Origin: Amphiura filiformis
Lineage: Eukaryota > Echinodermata > Ophiuroidea > Amphilepidida > Amphiuridae
Length of the DNA stretch: 64,000 bases
Direction: 5' to 3'
NCBI RefSeq assembly: GCF_039555335.1
Contig: NC_092631.1
Span: 10,663,701 to 10,727,700, forward strand
Under the pieces are notes generated by a model that saw only the letters and a list, made by a program, of their open reading frames with translations, did no database searches and was not told where the DNA came from. Positions within the stretch are counted from its first letter, which is position 1. The number at the start of each line of letters is the position of its first letter. A program made the position numbers and the translations under genes. Positions 51,912-62,325 of the stretch are shown here, one piece after another.

Positions 51912-52247
51912 AGGAGTATTTCGTGATCCTAGCATCCTCTTTTTATGGCATTTTTCAGTACATATCCACGAAAAAATCCTATTCCCAAAATTTCAGTTGA
52001 TTCCGATTTTGCGTTTGCGAGTTATGCATGATTATGTGTATTACACTGCTCCATAGACAATGTGTTGTAATTTCGTTCTGGTGCACCAGAACGAAATTCA
52101 AATTTCACGATATCTTTGCAAAACGAATTAATCTGCAAGAAATATTTTGTACATAAACATTATGTAGCCAGAGGTTTCCAGTGATATAAAAATCTCAACT
52201 TTTTTTGAGAAAAGTGGGGGATGAGGCTGTGGATCACGAAATGCCCT
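51912..52247. mobile_element. 336-bp TTAA-flanked MITE with central perfect palindrome
   Basis: TTAA at 51908-51911 and 52248-52251 flank inverted ends AGGAGTATTTCGTGATCC and AGGGCATTTCGTGATCC (right end read inwards). TTAA duplication is typical of piggyBac-type insertion. Bases 52068-52097 form a perfect 30-bp palindrome centred on TGGTGCACCA. Confidence 0.8.
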
Positions 52248-52290
52248 TTAAGCAATATCAAAGATTAATGTCACACATCTCACAACAGAT

Positions 52291-52368
52291 ATTTAGTTGG
52301 TCTAGTGGTCTTGCACAGTGCTGTTTAACCGGGAGGTACCGAGATCGATTCCCACCTCTGCCTGCAAT
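52291..52368 (+). pseudogene. tRNA-like sequence with T-run
   Basis: TTGGTCTAGTGGTCTTGCAC is an A-box/D-arm-like stretch (as in tRNA-Glu/Asp), and GAGATCGATTCCC is B-box-like. A T run follows within about 8 bases, as in Pol III terminators. The acceptor stem is not formed, so a SINE head or tRNA relic is more likely than a tRNA gene. Confidence 0.45.
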
Positions 52369-53228
52369 TTTTTTAAAGACTGGGAAATAATAACCTGACA
52401 TTCGCCGCTGACATTCGTACTTCAGAAGCGGAGTTATAACTTGTTAAACTTTGCTCCTTCCGTAAAAGGGTACATTATTTTGGCACTACATTATTTATTT
52501 TTTATTTTTCACATTGCTGGTATTAAATATCAAATGGTCATAATTGGCGGTCACTTCAAATCATCCCCAACTGAACTAGGTTCAGGAATTTCCTCTCATT
52601 GTTAACTGTTGGTTAACCCACCACTTGAGAATAAAGGACTATGATAGGTGCAACAGGATTACCTACGGGATTATCTCAAGGATATAATTCTGTTCTCCAT
52701 CCTTTTCTTACATCTTCTCTGATATGTGCTAGTGTCAATGGTTATTGTTAAAAGGCAATAAGGTGTGTAATTGCAATATTTCCTCTGAATAGGAAAGACT
52801 CTCTACATCGAGTTATGTATGCTGGTGGTTCGCAATACTGTTATTTAAGAGAAGGTATCTTCCAAATCCAAATTCAAATGGGCCCTGTTTAACTTTCAAC
52901 CTTGGAAATCCTGAATTTCCCAGGCGGTGATAGAGCCGACAACTTGTGAAACCGCCCGGCCGTATGGCATTTTCCATACACTCAGTTAGTTTTGTGGGGT
53001 TCGTTATCGTTTTAGCTTGTATTTATATTATTTATCATAGCCCGGTAACATAGGCCTATTTGTTTGTGATATTTGTTTGTGCCTTATGTTGGGAACCTCA
53101 TGGGACCCCGGGCATGGGACCGTTAGAATGTACAAGTCAACAAATTATTGTGTTGATATGTTTTGTAAAAGTTACTTAAAACGTGCATGGTCCTTGAGAT
53201 CCTCTGTCTTGAAAGATATTTAATGTCC
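52369..53228. other. Non-coding stretch, no gene seen
   Basis: Includes a GC-rich patch near 52935-52970 and TAGGCCTAT at about 53050. No feature supported. Confidence 0.4.
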
Positions 53229-53529
53229 ATTAAAGGCCCTTTCAGTGATTTCACAGGAACATTAAAAAAATGGAAATTTGTCAGAGTTGCTTAGAAATAA
53301 AGAATAAGTCTACAGAATTTCATTAAACCACTTTTCCCTGAATACATCGACAAATTAGTCAAAAACAGAAGTTTTAGAAAGGTTTTCTACTTCAACTCAG
53401 ATCGACTCGAGAAAATCGAGATTTTCGTACAGTGCGCCACCAATCGACTGGAAAACTTCCTAGTCCAGTGTTTCTAACACGGGGAAGTGAGTTATGTACG
53501 TCATCCACCAGTGGAGCTCCTGCGCCCCT

Positions 53530-55140
53530 CCGCAGAACTTCCGGTAGTGGATGTTCTGCGCTCGGGGCGCAGAGAATCCACTGTCGGAGTTGCTGCGCTC
53601 GGAAGCAAAATAATAGATTTTCGTATTATAATAACGGTGGATCATTTCTGCGCTCGGGCGCAGAACATCCACTATCGGAGTTCATGCGCTCGGAAGTAAA
53701 ATAATAGATTTTCGTATTATAATAACGGTGGATCATTTCTGCGCTCGGGCGCAGAACATCCACTGTCGGAGTTTGTGCGCTCGGAAGCAAAATAATAGAT
53801 TTTCGTATTATAATAACGGTGGATCATTTCTGCGCTCGGGCGCAGAACATCCACTATCGGAGTATGATGCGCCCGGGCGCAGTCCCTTATATGTAACGGT
53901 GGATCATTGCTGCGCTCGGGCGCAGAACATCCACTGTCGGAGTTGATGCGCTCGGTATCGGAAGTAAAATAATAGATTTTCGTATTATAATAACGGTGGA
54001 TCATTTCTGCGCTCGGGCGCAGAACATCCACTGTCGGAGTTCGTGCGCCCGGGCGCAGTCCCTTATATGTAACGGTGGATCATTGCTGCGCTCGGGCGCA
54101 GAATATCCACTGTTGGAGTTGCTGCGCTCGGAAATAAAATAATAGATTTTCGTATTATAATAACGGTGGATCATTTCTGCGCTCGGGCGCAGAACATCCA
54201 CTGTTGGAGTTGCTGCGCCCGGGCGCAGTCCCTTATATGTAACGCGGGTGGATCATTGCTGCGCTCGGGCGCAGAACATCCACTGTTGGAGTAACTGCGC
54301 TCGGAAGCAATATAATACATTTTCTTATTATAATACTGGTGGATCATTTCTGCGCTCAGGGGGCGCAGAACATCCACTGTCGGAGTTGATGCGCTCGGAA
54401 GCAAAATAATACATTTTCTTATTAGGCCTATATTAATAAATATACATGCGTATAATAACTAGTATTAGGCCTATTATAACTCCAAATTGAAAGCAAAATA
54501 ATACATTTTCTTATTGAAATTACGGCGGATCATTGCTGCGCTCGGGCGCAGAAAATCCACTGTCGGAGCTTCTACGCTCGGAAGTCAAATAAATTATTTT
54601 CTTATTTTATTAATAAAATATAATTATGCATGCGTATAATAACTAAACTCCGAGAAGTTTATTGCTATTAGTATAACCGAATTGACAGCAAAATAATAGA
54701 TTTTCTTATTATAATAACGGTGGGTCATTGCTGCGCTCGGGGCGCAGAGAATCCACTGTCGGAGTTGATGCGCTCGGAAGCAAAATAATACATTTTCTTA
54801 TCAGGCCTATATTAATAAATATGCATGCGTATTTTTCATTGCTGCGCTCGGGCGCAGAAAATCCACTGTCGGAGCTTCTGCGCTCGGAAGTCAAATAAAT
54901 TATTTTCTTATTTTATTAATAAAATACAACATGCATGCGTATAATAACTAATATTTTCTTATTATATTAATAAAAAATAATATGCATGCGTATAATAACT
55001 AAACTCCGAGAAGTTTATTGCTATTAGTATAACCGAATTGACAGCAAAATAATAGATTTTCTTATTATAATAACGGTGGATCATTGCTGCGCTCGGGCGC
55101 AGAACATCCACTGTCGGAGTTGATGCGCTCGGATTATAAT
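53530..55140 (+). repeat. Left-arm module array, 91-bp and 80-bp units
   Basis: GGATCATT followed by CTGCGCTCGGGCGCAGAACA recurs with starts near 53639, 53730, 53821, 53901, 53999, 54077, 54168, 54250 and 54341, so spacing alternates around 91 and 80 bp. Type A units carry AATAATAGATTTTCGTATTA; type B units carry GGGCGCAGTCCCTTATATGT. Each unit contains the hairpin CTGCGC-TCGG-GCGCAG. Towards the centre units become longer, with added TATGCATGCGTATAATAACT. The open frames giving repeated MDVLRPSAEMIHRYYN peptides are by-products. Confidence 0.9.
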
Positions 55141-55228
55141 AAAACTTATTATATTAGCGCTACGGAGAAGTTTATTACAAGTTTCATTTCTTTACTGTTT
55201 TCTTTCTTCTTCATTCTTTTTTCTTCAT

Positions 55229-56000
55229 CTTTTTTTTTCGTTCACGTTTCCTTGTCGGTACTTCTCATGTAACCGCAAATAATTCCTATTCAAATATAAT
55301 TCTGATTGACACATGACCACTTGCAATTCGGCCTTTGTTAGTCACCAGATAAGTAGGTGTCATTTTGTGGTTAATAGATAAAAGGAACCGATAAGGCCGC
55401 GACGAAAAAAGAAACCCTGTTCTACGGGCGGACGTACCTTTCAAGTAGGGTCACCCATTTAAAAAAAAATTTTTTTTTGGAAATAACCAAAATAACTGCG
55501 CTCGGAAACAAAATTACATATTTTCTTAATATTATAATATCAGTGGATCATTTTTGCGCTCGAGCGCAGAGAATCAACTGCCGGAGTTGCTGCGCCTAGT
55601 TATTATACGCATGCATATTATATTTTATTAACATAATAAGAAAATAGCGTTTATGATTTCCTTATTCGTCTATATATCGTAGGCCTTGGTGTAGCCTAGA
55701 TGCCGGCGACATGAAACCACGTTTATCGGTTCCTTTAATCTCTAACCACAAAAGGACGGCGCATAATTATCCTCTGCCGTGGATTTAAAATTGACATTGA
55801 TCTTCGCTTATGCTAATTTTTGGACCCCCTCCGCTTGTTTGGGAATCCAATGGATTACACCTACTTATCTGTTGACTAACAAAGGCCGAATTGCAAGTGG
55901 TCATGTGTCAATCAGAATTATATCTGAATAGGAATTATCTGAGAGAGCAATTGCGGTTACATGAAAAGTACCGACAAGGAAACGTGAACGGGAAAAAAAA
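55229..56000. repeat. Central unique stem and loop of the palindrome
   Basis: GTTCACGTTTCCTTGTCGGT (55242) and the run TAATTCTGATTGACACATGA to CTAACAAAGGCCGAA reappear inverted at about 55860-55990. A partial module (GCGCTCGAGCGCAGAG) lies in the loop near 55556. The right copy has about 100 extra bases near 55740-55850 not seen on the left. Confidence 0.8.
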
Positions 56001-56094
56001 GGAAAGAAAAAAAAGACAAAAGAAGAAAAGAAGGTGAGGAGATAAGTTTAAGTGACCGCTTATGGGTTCGAATTTCAACCGGCCTAATCATGAA

Positions 56095-56168
56095 GCTCCC
56101 GTGGCCAAGTGGTTAAGGCATAGGTCTCGTAAACCTGAGGTCCTGGGTTCGATTCCCAGGCGGGATCA
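56095..56168 (+). tRNA. tRNA-Thr(CGT)-like gene in the right arm of the palindrome
   Basis: The sequence has a D arm GCC-AAGTGGTTAA-GGC, an anticodon arm TAGGT-CTCGTAA-ACCTG with anticodon CGT at 56128-56130, and a T arm CTGGG-TTCGATT-CCCAG. The acceptor GCTCCCG pairs with CGGGATC at six of seven positions if one base is allowed to bulge after the T stem. TTTTT at 56170-56174 would stop Pol III. The left arm has no counterpart, so it came in, or was lost, on one side only. It could be a real tRNA gene, a pseudogene or a SINE head. Confidence 0.55.
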
Positions 56169-56374
56169 CTTTTTCTCCTTGTCTCCTTTATTATTTGCGA
56201 CGGCGAACCTGATGAAAATTAATGTTTATTTATATAATTCCCGTCGATCATGCCACTGTTTTTCCGAGAAGAAAAGAATGTAGATGAAAGAAAACAGAAA
56301 ATAAATGTAAAATGAGAAAAAACATATTATATTATATTAGACTCTAGACTCTTTTTTTTTTACTTCTGAGCGCA

Positions 56375-57340
56375 ATTACTCCAACAGTGGATGTTCTGCG
56401 CCCGAGCGCAGCAATGATCCACCGTTATTATAATAAGAAAATCTATTATTTTGATTATTTTTTATTAATAATATAATAAGAAAATATTAGTTATTATACG
56501 CATGCATATTGTATTTTATTAATAAAATAAGAAAATAATTTATTTGACTTCCGAGCGCAGAAGCTCCGACAGTGGATTTTCTGCGCCCGACCGCAGCAAT
56601 GATCCGCCGTAATTTCAATAAGAAAATGCATTATTTTGCTGTCAATTTGGAGTTATAGTTATTATAATAGGCCTAATACTAGGCCTAGTTATTATACGCA
56701 TGTTTATTTATTAATATAGGCCTAATAAGAAAATGTATTATATTGCTTCCGAGCGGAATTACTCCAACAGTGGATTCTCTGCGCCCGAGCGCAGCAATGA
56801 TCCACCGTTACATAGGCCCTATAAGGGACTGCGCCCGGGCGCATGAACTCCGACAGTGGATGTTCTGCGCCCGAGCGCAGCAATGATCCACCGTTATTAT
56901 AATACGAAAATCTATTATTTTACTTCCTAGCGCAGCAACTCCCACAGTGGATTCTCTGCGCCCGAGCGCACCAATGATCCACCGTTACATATAAGGGACT
57001 GCGCCCGGGCGCATGAACTCCGACAGTGGATGTTCTGCGCCCGAGCGCAGCAATGATCCACCGTTATTATAATACGAAAATCTATTATTTTACTTCCTAG
57101 CGCAGCAACTCCGACAGTGGATTCCTGCGCCCGAGCGCAGCAATGATCCACCGTTACATATAAGGGACTGCGCCCGGGCGCATGAACTCCGACAGTGCAT
57201 GTTCTGCGCCCGAGCGCAGCAATGATCCACCGTTATTATAATACGAAAATCTATTATTTTACTTCTGAGCGCAGTTACTCCAACAGTGGATTCTCTGCGC
57301 TCCCGAGCGCAGAACATCCACTACCGGAAGTTCTGCGGAG
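56375..57340 (-). repeat. Right-arm module array (inverted copies)
   Basis: The same two module types as the left arm appear in reverse complement: GCAATGATCCACCGTTATTA with AATACGAAAATCTATTATTT (type A), and CCGTTACATATAAGGGACTG with GCGCCCGGGCGCATGAACTC (type B). Three consecutive A-B pairs near 56830-57230 are almost identical to each other, suggesting recent unequal exchange or conversion. Confidence 0.9.
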
Positions 57341-57799
57341 GGGCGCAGGAGCTCCACTGGTGGATGACGTACATACATGCTAAATTGATTTAAAACAGAC
57401 GCTTAATTTTTGTAGTAGAAAACAAAATAAGCAATTAAAGGTCACCGAGGCAAACTAACGGTCAATTCAAATATGAAAAACAGTTAAAATTGTGTATTTT
57501 GTTTAAAATAGTAGCTACTGGTAATAGGCCTAAGTAGTAGAAACAATACGCAACGCGTGTTGGTACGTGGAGAGTGAGCTTCTTTCGATCTCGAGTCGGA
57601 CTTTTGTACTGTCAGTATCAAAAGTCCAGAATCATGCAAATGCTTTATTTTGTCTAAAATACACGGCTTTCGACCGAACCACTAGCAGGCTATGTTAGCA
57701 CATCTATGCCAATTACAAAGGTACCAAAATCTGAATTTTGATGATTTTTACGATCGTCCGGATGAGCAAATCACTGAATGGGCCTTTAATTGTCATGTC

Positions 57800-58080
57800 A
57801 TACCAGTATATAATATAATTGTATTTTTTTTTTCATTATTCTATATTATGTTTTATTTTTCCTGCTAAGGACCCATTTCAAGCCAACTTGGGTTTCTTTT
57901 CCTTTAATTTTTGTACTAAGGCCATAATTTTGCATGTAGGCCTATATTCCATTGTATTATAATTCTGTTTCTTATTTATATATAATGTATATTTGTTGTT
58001 TTTGAACGCACCGCTGGTTAGGCGTGTGCCTCCACTGATACAAAAGTGTATGTTCCAATAAATAAATAAAAAATAAATAT
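57800..58080 (+). mobile_element. Possible retroelement 3' end
   Basis: GAACGCACCGCTGGTTAGGC, then ATGTTCCAATAAATAAATAA and an A-rich end, looks like a retroposon 3' terminus with a polyadenylation signal. No coding part is visible. Confidence 0.3.
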
Positions 58081-60833
58081 TTCAAGCATTTTAAAATTTC
58101 AAAATAATCCCATTCAATTACACGGTTGACGATGAAAATTTACTGATAGCTGAATTGAGAGGATGCACGGCGACCACCACCTGGAATTTCTCAGGGCTGC
58201 TTTTTTGCTCCTTCCTCCTCCCACCTATAGAATAATGGTGATCTTATAATATGAAATTGGTTACATTTTTTCGGCATAGAGCCTATTTGTCACCAGCAGT
58301 GGCATATAGTGACACACGCGCACGCCCACCCCCACCCCCACCCAATCGATTGCAAAACTCACATAGGAAAATCAGTCTATGCCGGTGGTCTATACACATG
58401 TCACTTAGGCCTACACGCCCCGCTTAATAGGCCTAATAGTATACCTAAATGGAATCAGCCAAGTGTGGCATTTGTATAGGTCAACACAGCAAATTGGACT
58501 TTTATCCCATAGAACTCCATGATAAACAAATAGCCAGTGCAATTGGCTTATCTTTCACTTTACCTTGTGATTTCAGTTTAAAATGGACCGTCAGACCTTA
58601 ATAAGCCTCACTACTAGTAGAGCTTAGGCCTACAAATACCGGCCCGCTCTTTCAGCATTTTGGGTAAAGCCATAAAATTAAAATATGACAGAAATCGTAC
58701 AATTATGCCTTTGGTTTTATCATACTGCAGTTATTGTCCGTTTTCCTATACACAATACACAGTGCTCTTACCATTGACGCGTGACCTCTAGAAATAGCGT
58801 ACGTTAGAAGTATGGGGATTTGCCTATTAACGTCGCTGTGTGAAAAATAACCGGCCAATATTAAAAGTACTCTTCTAAAATTCTAGAAAATATAGTTTTG
58901 TAACATGTCCTAAATTTTTAGCTAATTTAGATGTTTGGAAATATGCGTGCTTTGGTGTTTTAGGAGGGATATGTAAACGAGGGATAGCACCAAAAAATAT
59001 GAAGAAATTATTTCCAAACCGTGTTAAGTCACAATCATTATGTTGCTCATTTTCAAGAATGCTGGTTAACAAAAAGCAGACCATTGTCTCATTTCGTGAA
59101 CAAACCATTGTTTCCTTGCGTTTCCTTTATAATCGGTTACCCAACTGAAGCTATAATAAGGCCTACCAGCTCATTGCGATACCGCACATATAAAACAGAC
59201 ACATGTGCACAACCAGAGAAGATCTAATCAGTTGAGCTGTTTTCAATGAGTGTTATGGGTTTAAGTCCTGCAAAGTCGTGGTGAATTCTACTGTAGACAT
59301 GACTGCATCATGTCTGGCAAACTACATCGTATCTAACTTGATAAAACAAAGCTAAACAAGTAGGATGTCACATTCAAAAATATGTTTCATGGTTCAGAGC
59401 TGTTCAGTCCCTTCAGTTCATAAAACCGGGCATAAAACTCATAAAATAGGCTAGGTTTTATAAAATTAGGCATAGGCCTATGCCTATCCCCCGGGATGCC
59501 TACATGTGTCATTGTGTCACAATTTGTTACCCTCCAATAAGCGATCGTCGCCCCCCCCCCCCGGGTGCCGGGAAAATAACCCGGGAAAATAAGAATCTTG
59601 CCTTTGGGGCTGGTTTGGGCCCGGGCTTTGGGCCGGGTACCATGTAAGCTCATGTACCATGGGTACTAGGGATTTTGACAAGTGAGTTGAAGCTTCACTA
59701 TCTGTGTGTTGGTTTGTCAATCACGCCGTGAATGATAACGATCTGGCAACACGTGAGGTGACGATGTCATCAAAAGCAGCTGTCGATCTGTCGTAAACAC
59801 GGACACTGGGCAAGAAGAAAAAGGTAATCAAATTCACTCATCACTCATAATATTACATAGTTTTTGATGCATTTCATAGTAAATAATACATGCAATTAGC
59901 AGATGTAAGATCTGACGATATAAATAGGTTCTCCGATATACTGCAAATTGAGCTTGGGTTTCGATCAAGTTTGGCAGTGAATTCGGAAAAGTGGGCAGGT
60001 TTGCGGAAGTAAAGAAGCTCACTCGGAAACGCAAGGTGAGATAATAATGTGTACAATGCAATGTCAAATGTGGTGTTGCAAAGTCTACATGATTCTAAGC
60101 ACTATTCATGTTTTGTAACTTTGTGTGGGACATTGAAGTTCTTCTAGATGAAGACTACACTGTACTTGGTCGCATTTTGGGGTATGAATTTTTTATGATG
60201 ATAATTATTTTCCAGTCAGCAGTGTTCTGTGACTGTAGGCCTAGTGTCAGTGACAGTACAGTGCATGATGAGTGTTACCTTAGTACAAGGAACTTATACG
60301 ATGTCCTCATTCACAAACTGATACTATCTGTCCATCGTATAAGACTGTTACCGCACGGTAGCTGGTTGAAGGAATATTACACAGTCAAGAATAGGCTCCA
60401 TCATTTTTTTTTTTTTTTTTTGATCCCTCCCAGTCTCCCAAAATATCAACACATCAAAAGCGTTGCACTTATACTTACTTAAGACTGTCCTTTTTCATAT
60501 AACGCAGACAAAGTAGGGCCAAGCTACCTAGAAATGGTCAAATTTTGGCAAGAAATATCTCTGTGTAATCCTATGTAAGTCCCATATCACATCGTTATCG
60601 GCGATCGTGATTTTTTTTCTTCTGAAGTTTGGCTGGTACCCACTAGCGTCATGCACGTGACATGGCACAGCTAAAATAATCGACCGGAAATCGAGGATCA
60701 TTAAAACGTCAACAAATTTCAAAACACAGAAAGTAGTAAACTTAATGGCGAGCGGTCCGAATTTTGAGCCATACAAGTTTACGTGGTGAACTAGTTAGTC
60801 CTGCCAGCAAGACTTCAGTCTTTATCATAATAT
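58081..60833. other. Non-coding stretch, no supported gene
   Basis: Several TAGGCCTA motifs, an 18-bp palindrome AGGCATAGGCCTATGCCT at 59468-59485, a CCCACCCCCACCCC tract near 58325 and a C run near 59550. Two splice-donor-like sites (AAG/GTAATC near 59823 and CAAG/GTGAGA near 60035) follow short open segments, but no family is recognisable and no exon is called. Confidence 0.4.
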
Positions 60834-60996
60834 ACAAATATTGACTGCTATGAGGGGCACAGTTAAAATTATAGGCCCGAGGTGATGTCAAAACCATGAC
60901 TATGCCCGAAGCGAAGCTGAGGCATAGTCATGGTTTTGACATCACCGAGGCATATAATTTTAAACTGTGTCCCGAATATTAAGCAGTCAATATTTG
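60834..60996. mobile_element. 163-bp near-perfect hairpin element
   Basis: CAAATATTGACTGCTATGAG at 60835 pairs through to 60996, with arms of about 72 bp and a loop near 60906-60920. The outer ends match those of the hairpin element split by CR1 at 41307-45381 (CAAATATTAACTGTC). Confidence 0.75.
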
Positions 60997-61000
60997 TTTT

Positions 61001-61279
61001 ATATACCGAATCTTAAGATTCTTGTCATCTGTTTGGTTAAAAGTATCGGTTTTGGGAAGAGACATTAAAAGTTTCAATGCGAACGGCACAGATTACAATC
61101 TGCGATTTCCGCGTAATTATAGCGCGCGAAAACATTAACGCGTGCGTAATAGCATTTTACGCTAGGAACAAAGCACACGCAGAACTATGCCCGGGGAATA
61201 GTTACTTTAGCGGGCATAGTCAAAACTATGCCCGCTCTTTTAACCAATCAGATGACGGGAATCTTTAGATGAGGTATAT
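61001..61279. mobile_element. 279-bp MITE with 43-bp terminal repeats
   Basis: ATATACCGAATCTTAAGATT at 61001 and AATCTTTAGATGAGGTATAT ending at 61279 are ends of about 43-bp imperfect inverted repeats (GTCATCTG...GGTTAAAAG inside). A second small palindrome with ACTATGCCCG lies within. It directly abuts the preceding hairpin. Confidence 0.7.
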
Positions 61280-61855
61280 AATGACATCTATGGACCTGAA
61301 GTCATGCAGCGGTACATAGGGATGCACTGTACATTTAAGAAATCCAAACTTCAAGCATCAAGAAATATACCTTGTATTTGTCAGTTTTACCTCAGAGATG
61401 CTGTAGACCCTCTCTACACAGTGTAGAAACATCACAAGTAGAATGCTGCTCAATATGATAAATCCTAATCATGAAAATTAAGACAATTTGCAGAGCAATA
61501 TATATTTTGACCACTTTTGCACTAAGTAAATTACTCCCATGCAGATTGCAGGTTTTGCCAACTCAGGGAATTTTGAACCCACCCAAAAGATGAGATCAAT
61601 GTAGATCAATTACCTCAACTTTGTGAGTATAGACTAGTACAGTGAGATTAAAATCATCAGTGCACGCCCAAACCCTGGTACAATGGGATTAAAATCATCA
61701 GTGCATGCCCAAAATGTCCTTGAGCAGTACGGGCGCATCACAGAGTTTTTACGAGACATACTTACTTGTCCCGCAATAACGGGAATTCCTTTACCAACCG
61801 GACTTTGCTGTCCTGCAATATCGGGTAATCCTGTCATAATGAGACATTATGTTTT
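61280..61855. other. Non-coding; short direct duplication
   Basis: ATTAAAATCATCAGTGCACG near 61648 is repeated 41 bp later with one change (ATTAAAATCATCAGTGCATG near 61689). No gene. Confidence 0.5.
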
Positions 61856-62325
61856 TAACATGCTCTTCGGGCTAAACGATTGAGTATCGCATGTCGTGAA
61901 TAGCGCCATCGTGTTCAGCGTGAAAAGAACCCCTAAGTCAACCATGGCGGGGGTTACGGCAAAATGGGATGTTACTGATATCTTGCTATTTCTTGTTTTC
62001 CATTGAAATATCTATAGACAATTCGAACAATGCAATACGTATAGCAACGTAATATAAACAATTTTTTCAGGGCTGTCAACTCTCACGCATTAACATGCTC
62101 TTCGGGCTAAACGATTGAGTATCGCATGTCGTGAATAGCGCCATCGTGTTCAGCGTGAAAAGAACCCCTAAGTCAACCATGGCGGGGGTTGCGGCAAAAT
62201 GGGATGTTACTGATATCTTGCTATTTCTTGTTTTCCATTGAAATATCTATAGACAATTCGAACAATGCAATACGTATAGCAACGTAATATAAACAATTTT
62301 TTCAGGGCTGTCAACTCTCACGCAT
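61856..62325 (+). repeat. Tandem duplication, two 235-bp copies
   Basis: TAACATGCTCTTCGGGCTAA at 61856 recurs at 62091, exactly 235 bp later, and the copies agree to the end with one substitution noticed (GTTACGG near 61954 against GTTGCGG). The near-identity indicates a recent event or an assembly duplication. Each copy ends in TTTTTTCAGGGCTGTCAACT, an acceptor-like sequence, but no exon family is recognised. Confidence 0.9.

Larger units (their letters stand above)
53496..57372. mobile_element. 3.9-kb palindromic foldback (TU/FB-like) with minisatellite arms
   Basis: Outer tips GTACGTCATCCACCAGTGGA (53496) and TCCACTGGTGGATGACGTAC (ending 57372) are perfect complements, and complementarity continues through GGAGCTCCTGCGCCCCTCCG. 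Each arm then consists of GC-hairpin minisatellite modules, followed near the centre by a unique stem (about 55229-55395 against 55700-56000). The arms are collinear in kind but differ in copy number. No transposase is present. The modular long-inverted-repeat design recalls sea urchin TU and Drosophila FB elements (established families); membership is inferred from structure only. Confidence 0.85.
53229..57790. mobile_element. 4.6-kb composite: TTAA-flanked MITE split by a giant foldback
   Basis: The outer ends ATTAAAGGCCCTTTCAGTGA (53229) and TCACTGAATGGGCCTTTAAT (to 57790) are inverted repeats with TTAA at each end. The sequence from about 57630 to 57790 is homologous to the right third of the small MITE at 25797-26136. 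Between the two MITE halves lies the palindrome at 53496-57372. The simplest reading is that a foldback inserted into a resident MITE, though co-mobilisation as one large element is possible. Confidence 0.7.

Noticed and set aside
53496-57372. CRISPR-like array
   Set aside because: Repeats are regular but the intervals are themselves repeated modules, the two halves are inverted and the context is animal nuclear DNA. No cas genes.
53432-57383. Long open frames with repeated peptides such as MDVLRPSAEMIHRYYN and CARAQNIHCRS on both strands
   Set aside because: They follow the minisatellite modules of the palindrome, appear on both strands and have no start context or domain. Shadows of the repeat, not a repeat protein.
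59757-60040. Possible first exons with donors near 59823 and 60035
   Set aside because: The open segments are short, no reading frame continues convincingly and no family is recognised.
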